NCBI RefSeq assembly: GCF_000313135.1
Contig: NW_004457643.1
Coordinates: 30,190-94,189, forward strand
DNA from: Acanthamoeba castellanii str. Neff
Taxonomy: Eukaryota > Discosea > Longamoebia > Acanthamoebidae
Direction: 5' to 3'
DNA length: 64,000 nucleotides
A program made the translations under genes and the position numbers. The stretch's first letter is position 1, and each line of letters begins with the position of its first letter. Positions 32,785 through 42,227 of the stretch are shown here, in pieces. The notes under the pieces were generated by a model. It searched no databases, was not told the origin of the DNA, and saw only the letters and a program-made list of their open reading frames with translations.

Positions 32785-33854
32785 CTAGAAGAGCGTGCAG
32801 CCCTTCTTCTTTTTCTTCTTCTCTCCGTCGTCGTTGAGGTCGACCACGCCCTTCCTTGATGACGAACTCGACTTGGCGGTCTTCCCTTTGCCCACCGCGC
32901 CCGCGGTGCCCCGGCCGGCCTCGGGGACCTTCTCGACGATCTGTGTGAGGAGGAGGTCGAACGCCTCCTGCACGCCCTTCCCCTCCTTGGCCGACGTCTC
33001 CACGTAGCTCGCACCCAGCTTCTCGGCATACGCTTTGGCCTCTTCCGTGCTCACAGCCCTGCACGCACACACCTCATGAGTGCCAAGCGCAAGCCAGGCT
33101 AGCGGCAGAGGAAGGAGAGGAAGCGGCCACATACCGCTGGTCCACCAAGTCACTCTTGGTGCCCACAACCACTTTGACGACACCCCCCACCGTGTAGCGC
33201 TCCACCTATCGCGCCAGGACGCGTAAGCAAAATATCGCACATCGACGGCGAGCAAGCAGCGCGTGTCGTACGCCGCACACGCCCAAATAGAGACGTCCTC
33301 ATGGGCGCGACTCGTTCCCAGCGACAAGGAGAGGGAAGATGGTGCAAGCGGCACACTTGTGGGAGCGGTACCTCGGCCAACCATTCCTGCAGGTCGTCGA
33401 AGGACTCCTTTGATGTGATGTCGAACGTGAGCAGAACGCCGTTGGCGCCTCGGTAGTAGCTGCTTGTCACCGTCCTGTTATTCAGTCGGTGGCGAGCCAC
33501 ACACTGCCGTCAGCAAGGCCACCCAACAACTACTTCGACCCAAGCAGAGAGCCGAACCTGAATCGTTCTTGGCCGGCTGTGTCGATGAGCTGTACTTTGA
33601 ACGTCTCCCCCAGTGCAGTGCACGTTTTGAATTTCACCTCCTGATCGATTGTCACTTGTGTAGGCTGGAAGCTGTCGTCTTTGGTATCAAAATCGGTGGG
33701 AGAAATTAACGGTCAGGCGATTTAGCCACAAAATCTGTGAATTGGAGGGACCCGTACCGAGGAATCGCGTCATGAGGGAAGTTTTGCCTATGCCATGGTC
33801 CCCCGCAAGTCTTACCTTGACAAAGTCAAGCTTCAAATCGAGGTCCAACGACAT
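32785..33854 (-). CDS. Rab-family small GTPase with CaaX-type end
   Basis: Exons joined from ATG 33854 give [19 protein letters not shown] (P-loop G-x4-GKTS), [19 protein letters not shown] (switch I), [12 protein letters not shown] (G3) and [22 protein letters not shown] (RabF-type). These are followed by VVVGTKSDL (G4, TKSD) and YVETSAKEG (G5). A Lys-rich hypervariable tail ends [11 protein letters not shown], a geranylgeranylation CaaX box. The layout resembles the Rab1/8/18 group but the exact subfamily is unclear. It probably directs vesicle transport. Five exons; the last is about 275 bp. Confidence 0.87.
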
Positions 33855-34667
33855 TTTGTAGCGGTTTTCAAGTTGCGCCGACGGGAATTCTTGCTTTCGA
33901 GAACGATGGTGGCGCGTATGTGAATGTACGATTTGCGTAGAACGTTGGCTCCTTGGCCTCTTCACTCGTCTGGCTGCGTGGTAGATTGAATTAGCGTTCG
34001 TCTACGAAATCAAGGCTGGTCTCAGTTCGCCGTGTGCTTCTTTGTCACCCGCTGGCGCACGTGAGCCGAATACCGAAGTGCAATAAGGCACTTGGTGATC
34101 CACCATTGGGCTGTAGTTGCTTCGCCTCGTTCCCTTCCTGAACGTCCTGCACCGAAAATGTCCCCCATGGTCTGTTATTCTCCCTCTCCTACAGGCCAGT
34201 TCGTTGCAGGCAACCACCATCTTTTCCTGCGGCCACCGTGGTGCTTGGTGTCCTTCAAGACACGCCGCTCGCGCCACGCGTGGCTTTCTTTGGTGATTGT
34301 TCTTTACTTTGTTGGTTGTGTAGGCTGATGAGAGGGGATGTTCCAGGTTTAAGGTCAACGCACCTCAGGTGGTGAATTAGTGCGAAGGTTTTACGTCCTG
34401 TGAAGCTCTCTACAACAGCAAACTGACTACCACGGCCATGGGTGGGGCTGCAGCAGTAAGCATTGCCGTCGATGGTTTAGATAAACTTTTTTAAATCCAC
34501 CGCTCAGCCATTTGTGTCGTCTCCGCCCGTCGGCAATTATGGGAGAGGTCCGGAGTACCCCAACCACCTCAACAAGAAGCACACTCACCTCCCGAGGATG
34601 ATCTGTTGCAGAGTGTTTTGTAACCACGCCCGTATGTACCACTTCCATTTCGCGCCGTGAATGTATC
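33855..34667. other. 813-bp gap with no supported gene
   Basis: This lies between two minus-strand Rab-like genes. Short open frames occur on both strands without domains or plausible starts. A C-box-like TGATGA at about 34325 and a CTGA at 34423 are too weakly placed to call a snoRNA. It may hold the 3' UTR of the upstream GTPase gene and the promoter of the downstream one. Confidence 0.4.
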
Positions 34668-35464
34668 TCACCACAAAACGCAACCTTTCTTCTTCTTCTC
34701 GGGCTCCTCTCCAATGCTGATCGTATCCCGTGTGGAAACCGTGCCGGGTCCCTTCTTCGCTTCCATCTTCTCGACGACGGATCCGATCAAGAGGTCAAAG
34801 GCCTCTTCCACGTTGACCGCCTCGCTGCACGATGTCTCCAGGAAGTGGTCGATGCCCAGATCAGCCGCTAGCCGCTTTCCTTCATCTGTGCTCACCACGC
34901 GCTCTGCAACTTTATCCTCCTTGTTGCCCACGAGCATCATCACCTTGATGTCCCCCGACATGTATCGCTCGGCCTGCACACGACACAGTGGGTTGCGCTG
35001 AGCTTCCAGTTTCGTTACATGCCTGTGGCGGCATGCTGCAGGGGCTTTACCTCTTTAAACCACGAGGTGCGAATGGCGTCAAAGGACGCTCGGCTGCAGA
35101 CGTCGTACACCAGCATCAAGCCATGCGTCTTTCTGTAGAAGCTGCTTGTGATCTGTCTGTGGCAATGAAAGGCAAAGAGTTTGAGACCATGCCCTCACGA
35201 AACGGAAACCCCACTCGCCAGCAACTTTTGATTGTAGGGGGGGGGGGTAATCTACCTGAACTTCTCCTGTCCTCCGGTGTCGATCATCTCCACCTTGACC
35301 TTCATGTTGCGGATGTCCACAACCTTGGAGTGCACATCGCCGCCGATTGTCACCAACTCGACCGATGAGAAGGTGTCCTGAAACCACCGAAGCAAAAGCG
35401 ACGTCTTCCCCACAGCAATATCCCCCGACGTCCGCAGGTGGACGTTGTAGCGCGGCCTCTCCAT
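34668..35464 (-). CDS. Rab/Ras-like small GTPase with atypical G3 and CaaX
   Basis: From ATG 35464 the product reads VHLRTSGDIAVGKTSLLLRW (P-loop), TFSSVELVTIGGDVHSK (effector region with Thr), VEMIDTGGQEKFRQITSSFY, GLMLVYDVCSRASFDAI, VMMLVGNKEDK (G4, NKED) and LETSCSEAVNVEEAFDLL (G5-like, TSCSEA for ETSAK). It ends KKKKGCVLW, a CaaX-like box with Trp last. G3 has DTGGQ instead of the Rab/Ras DTAGQ. The overall structure is Rab-like, three exons, about 200 residues. It lies next to another Rab-like gene on the same strand, but the two differ too much to be a recent tandem copy. Confidence 0.82.
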
Positions 35465-35763
35465 CTGCCGGCCGGTGGAGAGATTATGAACTATAGGCGG
35501 GGGGGGGCACTCCCTCTAGCTCGCTCGCGCACAGCCCTTGCCTTTGGGCGCAAGGGTGTCGTGTGGTTACCAGCTCGAAACGACCGAGCAAGACTGATTA
35601 GGAAAAAAGAAAAAAAAGTTGCCCACAAAATTGCGTCGATTCCTGACATTCCCCAAGAAATTCAGGGCCAGTTGCCCACTGCCGGAGCAGCAGCTGGGGC
35701 CGACTGACGGGCCTTTGCGCATTGTTCTTCTCCGTTTCACACGCCCGTACAAGCTTCTCCACG
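35465..35763. promoter_or_regulatory. Divergent intergenic/promoter region
   Basis: A 299-bp spacer between the DTGGQ-type GTPase (-) and the amine oxidase (+). It contains a short G run and an A-rich patch at about 35600-35620. No specific motif is recognised. Confidence 0.4.
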
Positions 35764-38218
35764 ATGCAGCATCCCGTTGTTATTGTCGGTGCCGGCGCTG
35801 CAGGTGACGGAACTCTGCCGGAGGCCTTTTATTTCTGCATTTTGTGGATTTGTTTGGCCGGCGAGCTCACCGTGGCTGTTTGCTGCAGGCCTGTATGCTG
35901 CCCACGTCCTTCAGAAGGAGCACAACATTCCCGTGGAGCTCGTGGAGGCTGCCGACTACGTCGGAGGCCGTGTAAAGCAGGTCCGCCTCCCTCCGAATTA
36001 TTATTGTTAAACTAAAGAATTAATTTTTTTTGTTCATAATGCTAAGTAGTAATAGTATAAATGACAGTAGTATAATTATAGGAACATTAATAGTATTATA
36101 ACTTCTTTTTGTGCCACACTACAGGACTGGAAGTTCAGCGGCAACGGCAGGCCCATCGAAATCGGTACGTGCACACGCTGCTCTGGCAGTGCAAGCGCAC
36201 AGCGGGGTCTGATGACGTTGGACGCGCCACAGGCGGCGAGCTGGTGCACGGAGAGAACAACATGCTGGGCAAGATGGTGCGTGAGCTCGGCCTTGACACC
36301 GCCGACGTCTTCAGCGTCTTCCAGGTGAACACCTCGCGCCCCGAGTACGAGTACTTCTACCTGGGTACGCTGTCCCGTCCTGGTCGCGCTTCTGTGTGGA
36401 CCCTCGTGCCGGCCTATGCCTCTAACACCACTCGCCGCTGTGCCCGTTCGCGATCACAAAGGTCGGGAACGCAAGCTGTTCGGCCTGCACAGTGATGACG
36501 CTGACCTCCAGCACCTCTACAAGCTCATCGGAGAGCTCGAGGAGAATCCCCCCAAGGGCGACGTCTCGTTCATGCAGGTAAGCACCCGCACAGCTAGGCT
36601 CCACCGTGCCTATGTTAATGCGCATCAGGAAGGGGCCATCGTTTACTTCACTCACCTGTACCCCGACTGCAGTGGTTGGTCGATCACGGACTGCCCTACC
36701 GCATGCTCGGCGTTGCCGACGCCCTCTATGCCAAGGTAATGACCCCCGTTTGTCTATTGGATCCTCATCACACCACTGAGCACTGCACTGGTCTGGCTCG
36801 CTGAAGTTAATCTCTCTTTCTCTCTCTGGGTTCGCAGACGTGGGGCACCACTGTGGACAAGCTCAGCGCCGTGCAGTTTGCCGTTGAGCAGGCCGCCGCC
36901 AATGAGGAAGAGGGAGAGGGCAATCTGCAGGTACCGCCGCCACGTGTCGTCTGACCATGCGCTGTGTCCCGCAGACACCTGACCCCCGGTGCGACCAAAC
37001 AGGTGAAGCAGTCGTACGCTCCCGTGATCCAGCGCTTGCAGAAGGACCTGAAGATCCACCTCAATTGGCCCGTGAAGAAGATCGATTACACCAACCCCGA
37101 CGCCATCAAGGTGACCAACGCCCGCGGAGAGGTGCGTCCACCATCTCGATGTTTTTCGCACGCGCTTGGCGCTGGGCACCACCTTATTGATGACCTTTGC
37201 CTTCATTGATTTGCAGACTGTGCTGGCGAGCCAAGTGATCATCACCGTCTCGCTCAAGGTGCTCCAGGAAGGCGACATTCAGTTCGTCCCCTCGCTCCCC
37301 CAGGACAAGCTGCGTGGCATCGCCGGATTGCGCATGGATGCCGGAATGAAGGTGCACGCTCTCTCGTGAGCCATCTTGCCCAGTTGCAGAAGCTGATAGG
37401 AGCCGACCCTTTTTCCAGATCTTTGCCAAGTTCAATAAGATCTTCTGGCAGGAGAAGCACCACCTCGTGATCTGCGCTGACACTTTCGTACGCCATCATC
37501 ACAATGCCGTGTGGCTACTCTGGCCTCCGATTGACGCTGAGAATCTTCCTCGATTCCGCTTCCCAGGTTCCTCAGTTCTGGACGTACGGCAAGGACGTTC
37601 CCATCGTGACCGGCTTTGTCACGGGTATCCCCCCCCTCCCGCTTCTTGATTTCCTTCCCCGCCACCTGGCGTCTGTCGAGCTCGGCGTGTGCTCACGGTT
37701 TGGTTGCTTGCAGGTGACCAGGCCGCAGCGGCCTCCGCCCTTCCGCCCAGGCAAGCTGCCGACTCGTTCATTAAACAGCTCGATGCCGTGTACGGAACAG
37801 AGAGCAACCCGCGCCCGGCCACTGACGCCTTTGTGGATTTCATGGTAGGCAGACTACGAGCCGTCCTTTGGTTATAGTCAACTCATCACCCCACTCAATC
37901 ATTGCGCGCACAGATCCAGGACTGGACCAAGCAGCCCTACGTGCGAGGTTCGTACTCGGCTCCCTCTGTGGGAGGCAACGGATGCCGGGAGGCTTTGGCC
38001 AAGGTACTCTCCCCTTGCATTCAACGTGCCCTTTCGGCTCACAGTGAAATCTGACTTTGCCTCCCGCGAATGTGTAGCCCATCGGCCGCAGTATCTTCTT
38101 TGGCGGCGAGGCCACCAGCCTCAGCGCCGCGGCCACGATCCACGGCGCGATGGCAACTGGCCAACGCGCTGCAGAGGACCTCCTGAAGGCCCGACAGCAG
38201 AAGGTCGCCAAGTTGTAA
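35764..38218 (+). CDS. FAD-dependent amine oxidase
   Basis: The start MQHPVVIVGAGAAG is the FAD dinucleotide-binding motif (GxGxxG), split by an intron before LYAAHVLQKEHNIPVELVEA (acidic ribose-binding Glu) and DYVGGRVKQ. This is the standard amine-oxidase opening. A middle region carries substrate-domain segments (GGELVHGENNMLGKM; LGVADALYAK). The end has GKDVPIVTGFVTGDQA and the second FAD contact PIGRSIFFGGEATSLSAAAT followed by HGAMATGQRAAEDLL, as in monoamine/polyamine oxidases. It is about 465 residues with about 12 introns, one AT-rich (36000-36120). The substrate (polyamine, monoamine or amino acid) cannot be read from sequence. No signal peptide is evident. Confidence 0.87.
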
Positions 38219-38485
38219 GCTTTGTCCACATTGCAGACCAAAAACGGTTTTTCTTTCGATTTTCTTGTCACCATACTGGGAAAAATGGGGAAAGCAAGGA
38301 ATTCAGCGCATGCATTCTTCCCGACATTTTCTCACCTTGCTGCCCGCGAAGGGGGGAGGGGGCGGGAAGAAGTCTTTTTTTCCTTCCTCCTGTGTTTACT
38401 CTCCACCACTGTGTTGTGAACGAACATTTGTGGTTCCTCAGGCTAAGTCGGACCCCTCCGAAACTTCAAATCTCTCAACAACACT

Positions 38486-38953
38486 ATGGACAAGCTGAGC
38501 AAGGGCGAGATTTCCGACCTCGCGGTCACCTATGCCGTGTGGCTGCTGCACGATGGCGGCGTCTCCGTTGATGTAAGTCGCCCCGCCCCCATTGTCTTAA
38601 TTTTTCCTGATCAGAATCTAACAGCTGTCCAATCTCCGTGTAAATTTCAGGCCGACAAGCTCCAGACCGTGCTCTCCGCCGCTGGTGTTGATGTGCCCGC
38701 TTTCTACACCAAGCTCTACGCTAAGGCCGTCACTGATGTCAAGAAGCTCGACGACATTGTCTCCGCCTCGACCACCGTCTCCGCTGGTGGTGCCGCCCCC
38801 GCTGCCGGCTCTGCCCCCGCCGCCGCTGCTGCCCCCGCTGCCGCTAAGGAGGAGGCCAAGAAGGAGGAGGAAGAGGACGATGATGTCTTCGGTGATGGTG
38901 GTGGTGATGGTGGTATGGGCCTCTTCGGCGGCGGTGATGAGGATGACTACTAA
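38486..38953 (+). CDS. RPLP1: 60S acidic ribosomal protein P1
   Basis: P1 with P2 forms the lateral stalk that recruits elongation-factor GTPases to the ribosome. Exons are 38486-38572 and 38651-38953. The N-terminal dimerisation domain is clear (LAVTYAVWLLHDGGVSVDADK, LQTVLSAAGVDVPAFYTKLY), followed by an Ala/Pro/Gly hinge and an acidic KEEEEDDD stretch. The C-terminus departs from the near-universal SDDDMGFGLFD: it reads VFGDGGGDGGMGLFGGGDED and then DY. An AATAAA lies 37 bp after the stop. Confidence 0.95.
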   Translation: MDKLSKGEISDLAVTYAVWLLHDGGVSVDVSRPAPIVLIFPDQNLTAVQSPCKFQADKLQTVLSAAGVDVPAFYTKLYAKAVTDVKKLDDIVSASTTVSAGGAAPAAGSAPAAAAAPAAAKEEAKKEEEEDDDVFGDGGGDGGMGLFGGGDEDDY

Positions 38954-38989
38954 GCGTCCCACGCCCCAGGTTCCATCGCTCTCAGCCGC

Positions 38990-38995
38990 AATAAA
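38990..38995 (+). terminator. Polyadenylation signal AATAAA after RPLP1
   Basis: AATAAA 37 bp beyond the P1 stop codon and about 70 bp before the next plus-strand start. It marks a very short 3' UTR. Confidence 0.65.
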
Positions 38996-39065
38996 ATTGC
39001 CTGAACCAATACTCGTCTCCTGTTCCTTCTTCAGAATTTCTTCTCATCACACTCCCAGAGCAAAG

Positions 39066-40468
39066 ATGACGGGGGCAGATGAGTTTAACTTAGGCTCTCT
39101 TCCCTACGACGCCCTATACCACATTGCTTCTTTCCTTGATGGCGAGGATCTTCTCTCCCTCGCTCTTATTGCTCGTTCGATTAGCTCGATCGCCAGCGAT
39201 TGTCACCTGTGGCGAGCCCTGTTGCGGCGAACGTATGGCCAGCGCACGCCCAACGACTCAGAGACAAGTACAGTCACCAACTTCTTCTTGCCATCCTTGG
39301 CTCACTCCCCCCCCCTCTCCAACACGCTTCTCTTTCCCCTTCGGCGTTTGCAGATGGTGACGAACACCAAGAGGCTGATGGGTGGAAGCGGCTCTACTTC
39401 GTCCGAAAGCGCGAGTGGGCGAAAGTGCAGCACTCGCCGCTGAGCGTGCGGGTCGAGGTCTGCGCCCGATGGAGCGCGGTGACTCTCCTGCGGGAGGTGC
39501 TCACACGCGCGGGCACGGACGTGAACAAGATCGACGGATCCACGAACGTCCTGCACGTCGCTTGCCGCGGTGGCAGCCGGGAGGTCGTTGCGATGCTAGT
39601 GGAGGAGTTTAACGCCGAACCGAACAAGAAGAGCCAGGCGCCCATCGTCAGCGCCGCCACTCGCTCTCGCCTGCCGACGCACATGAACTGGCACACGCCT
39701 CTGAGCTTTGCCGTCGGGAGTGGCAGCGAAGAGACCGTGCAGTGGCTACTGGAGCACCGCGCTCGTGCGGAGCTGGGCGACTGCGTGGGCTGCCTCATCG
39801 CGGCGAGCGCCAAGGGAGTGCCGAGCCTGGTGCGGCTCTTCCTCGAGAAGCTGCGGCCCTTCCGGCCCCGCAGCGGGTGGACGGCCGAACTGCTCGGCAA
39901 CGGCGATGCCGCGAGCGCCAAGCTGCTGGACGACGTCTTCCTGACCGCCATCGAGCTGGCCAGTGTCAGGAACCTGACGTCGCTTCAGCTGCTGCTCGCC
40001 GACGCGCCGGCCGGCCTGGCGAAAAAGGCCACGGCCGCCCTGGACATGGCCGTCCGTGCGGGCAACGCGCCCGCCGTGGGTGAACTCCTCAAGCATGGCG
40101 TGCCGCCAACCAAGGGTCCTGGCGAGTGGGCTCCCATCCACGACGCAGCTGTCGGTGGCAATCTGGAGCTGATCCGACTCTTGGTTCAGTACGGCGCTGA
40201 TGCTGGTGCGCACCCCAATCACCCCATGCCAACCGCGATAGACTGCACTGATGCGAGCGAGCACTCGTATGCAGGGATCGCTGTACACTACGGGGGAGAC
40301 CGCCAGAACGCTCACATGATCGCGCTTCAAACGCACGGCAAGCCTGACGTGGTCGAGTTCTTGCGGACAGCGCCGTCTCCCATGCAGCGAGAGGCTCAGC
40401 TGGTGTTCAGGATTGTCATCGCCTGCTTGAGCCTGGCGCTGTTGGTGGCCGCGTGGTTCACGATCTGA
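39066..40468 (+). CDS. F-box and ankyrin-repeat protein with C-terminal membrane anchor
   Basis: Exon 1 (39066-39268) encodes an F-box: LGSLPYDALYHIASFLDGED, LLSLALIARSISSIASDC, HLWRALLRRTYG. After an intron ending at about 39354 comes one large exon with ankyrin-like units: STNVLHVACRGGSREVVAML, NWHTPLSFAVGSGSEETVQW, APIHDAAVGGNLELIRLLVQ and YGADAGAHPNHP. It ends in a hydrophobic helix (LVFRIVIACLSLALLVAAWF) four residues from the C-terminus, a tail anchor. F-box proteins link substrates to SCF ubiquitin ligases through Skp1. The tail anchor suggests that this one acts on a membrane surface; that is inference. About 440 residues. Confidence 0.85.
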
Positions 40469-40652
40469 CGCGCACCACACGCATACGCCCGCCGCAAAGA
40501 AAAAGCCTTTTTCTTGGTCCACTTTTATTGTCGACAAAGCGCAGGCAAAGGCCGGAGAGAAAAGCAGGAAAGGTTGGCACAGCGGAGCAAGGCGTGAAGA
40601 CGGAGGTCGCGATTTTCATCTGATCCATTCAATTTTCAACTCCCCTACGAAG

Positions 40653-41224
40653 ATGAGCGAGCCCGCCAAGAAGAAGCAAAAGACATCTCACACCGCCATC
40701 ATCGCTGAGCCCCTGGCGGACAAGAAGCTCACCAAGAAGATCCTTAAGCTCAACAAGAAGGGTGCGTGCGCATAATTCGATCTTTCTCCGAAGGTCCTGC
40801 AATTAATTCAGCCTCCATTTTCCGTCATTCAGCCTCCAAGGAAAAGGGGCTGAGGCGAGGAGTGAAGGAGGTCATCAAGGCCGTCAAGAAGAAGGAATCG
40901 GGGTACGATTGCGCTATTCATTCACCCCCATCCACCCCTCCTTAGTGCACCCCTTTGACTGGCCGATCTCTTGCTTTTAGTGTGGCCATCATCGCGGGAG
41001 ATATCTCGCCCATTGATGTGATCACCCACGTGCCCGTGCTGTGCGAGGAGGCCAACATCCCTTACGTCTTCGTGCCCAGCAAGGAGGACCTCGGCGCTTC
41101 GAGCGGCTGCAAGAGGCCCACCAGCTGCGTGTTGATTAGCTTGAAGTCCGGTTCTTCCCTGGAGGGCGACCTCAAGAAGGTGGTGAGTGCCATCAAGGAC
41201 CTCCCCAAGCCCCACAACCCATAA
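40653..41224 (+). CDS. NHP2: H/ACA snoRNP protein NHP2 (L7Ae family)
   Basis: Three exons. A Lys-rich start (MSEPAKKKQKTSH) leads to LADKKLTKKILKLNKKASKE and KGLRRGVKEVIKAVKK, then GVAIIAGDISPIDVITHVPV, LCEEANIPYVFVPSKEDLG and SSGCKRPTSCVLI. These are the L7Ae RNA-binding signatures (RGVKEV; AGDxSPxDVxxHxP). NHP2 binds H/ACA guide RNAs that direct pseudouridylation and is also part of telomerase RNP in many eukaryotes. The length of about 150 residues is usual. It converges on a minus-strand small gene 107 bp away. Confidence 0.95.
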
Positions 41225-41331
41225 ACTCAATCTTCACACACAATCTTTCCGCTCTGCACAAAAATACACAAATTAAAAAAAATAAATATTATTTACGATT
41301 TTGTTTATTAATATTGAAGATGGATGGGGCC

Positions 41332-41670
41332 TCAATCCTCCTCCTCCATGAGCTTTCTCTTGCTGCCCGACTTTCGTTTTTCCTTCTTGCTGCTCTTCGC
41401 CTTCTTCTCCGGGGTGGCGTCTGCCTTTTGTGTCGTCTGTTTCTTGGGTGTGGTGGGGGCGGCCTCCGGAAGGGTGGTGCTGCCGTCGTCTTCGTCGAGG
41501 TCCTCCGGTCGCAGCATCACGCCTCGCTTCTTCATGGCCTCTTGCACTCGCTGGAGCTGGGCCGTCACGTCCGGATTGACAAGGGCCATCATGTTCTCAT
41601 CTTGCAAAAATCGTGAGATGTGATCGAGGGCAGACTCTTCGCTCACCTCCTGAATCGTGACTATTTCCAT
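41332..41670 (-). CDS. Small lysine-rich protein, unknown function
   Basis: I do not recognise this protein. From ATG 41670 it is about 112 residues: a helical N-terminal half (VTIQEVSEESALDHISRFLQ, DENMMALVNPDVTAQLQRVQ) and a basic tail (KKAKSSKKEKRKSGSKRKL) ending MEEED. The tail looks nuclear or nucleolar. The open frame continues upstream past the ATG, so a longer N-terminus is possible. It lies head to head with a tiny membrane-protein gene (234 bp). Confidence 0.65.
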   Translation of the reverse strand: MEIVTIQEVSEESALDHISRFLQDENMMALVNPDVTAQLQRVQEAMKKRGVMLRPEDLDEDDGSTTLPEAAPTTPKKQTTQKADATPEKKAKSSKKEKRKSGSKRKLMEEED

Positions 41671-41904
41671 CTCGAGCTCTTGTCTGCCTTCGGCTTTCCG
41701 CGCTAACTCAATCTTTAGACGGGGCCGCCAGGAGATGAAGATGCAAGCACAGATCGCGTAGGTTTTCTTTTTCTTTTTATTTTCTGTCGGTGTTGTTTCC
41801 TTTCTGGCCAAGTTCGGCTGACTTGCCGCTGACCGCGTCAGCCAAGCAAAAGGGTGAGCGAGACGACAGAGCCAATTTGATTCATCTGATATACAAAAGG
41901 AAGA

Positions 41905-42125
41905 ATGGCGGACAGCAAGGCTAGAAACGATACCTTCCGCTACACGGTGTTCGTCCTCTCTGCGGTTGCGTTGGTGAGCGGCCTTATCCTCAACAACGGC
42001 GCGATTCTGCAGGGTACGACCCCCCCAACTACTTTCCTTCATTTTCATCACCTGAGACCAATCTGGTGTCTCTCCCTCTAGATCTCATGGACAACCTCAG
42101 CCACTCGACTCTCCCTGGCTTCTAA
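41905..42125 (+). CDS. Tiny single-pass membrane protein (about 50 residues)
   Basis: Two exons. Exon 1 is 41905-42013, ending CTG CAG G before GTACGACC. An acceptor after CCCTCTAG at about 42081 adds ATCTCATGG and onward. The product is MADSKARNDTFRYTVFVLSA...NNGAILQDLMDNLSHS with one hydrophobic segment (YTVFVLSAVALVSGLIL) and a short acidic/His tail ending TLPGF. It is conserved in style with small mitochondrial or ER accessory subunits, but I do not recognise the family. The reading across the intron and the flanking Kozak-like AAGAATGGCG support it. Confidence 0.6.
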
Positions 42126-42227
42126 GCTCTCCAATGCTATCGCTCGACCGCCACGCCACTCCTCTGCTTCTCCTGTCACAAAATAAATCTCCAGCACGAT
42201 TCCGCCATTACACAAGATTCTTTTCGC

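Noticed and set aside
34320..34430. Possible C/D box snoRNA (TGATGA at 34325, CTGA at 34423)
   Set aside because: C box lacks the purine before UGAUGA, no terminal stem or internal C'/D' pair is visible, and the distance is rather long.
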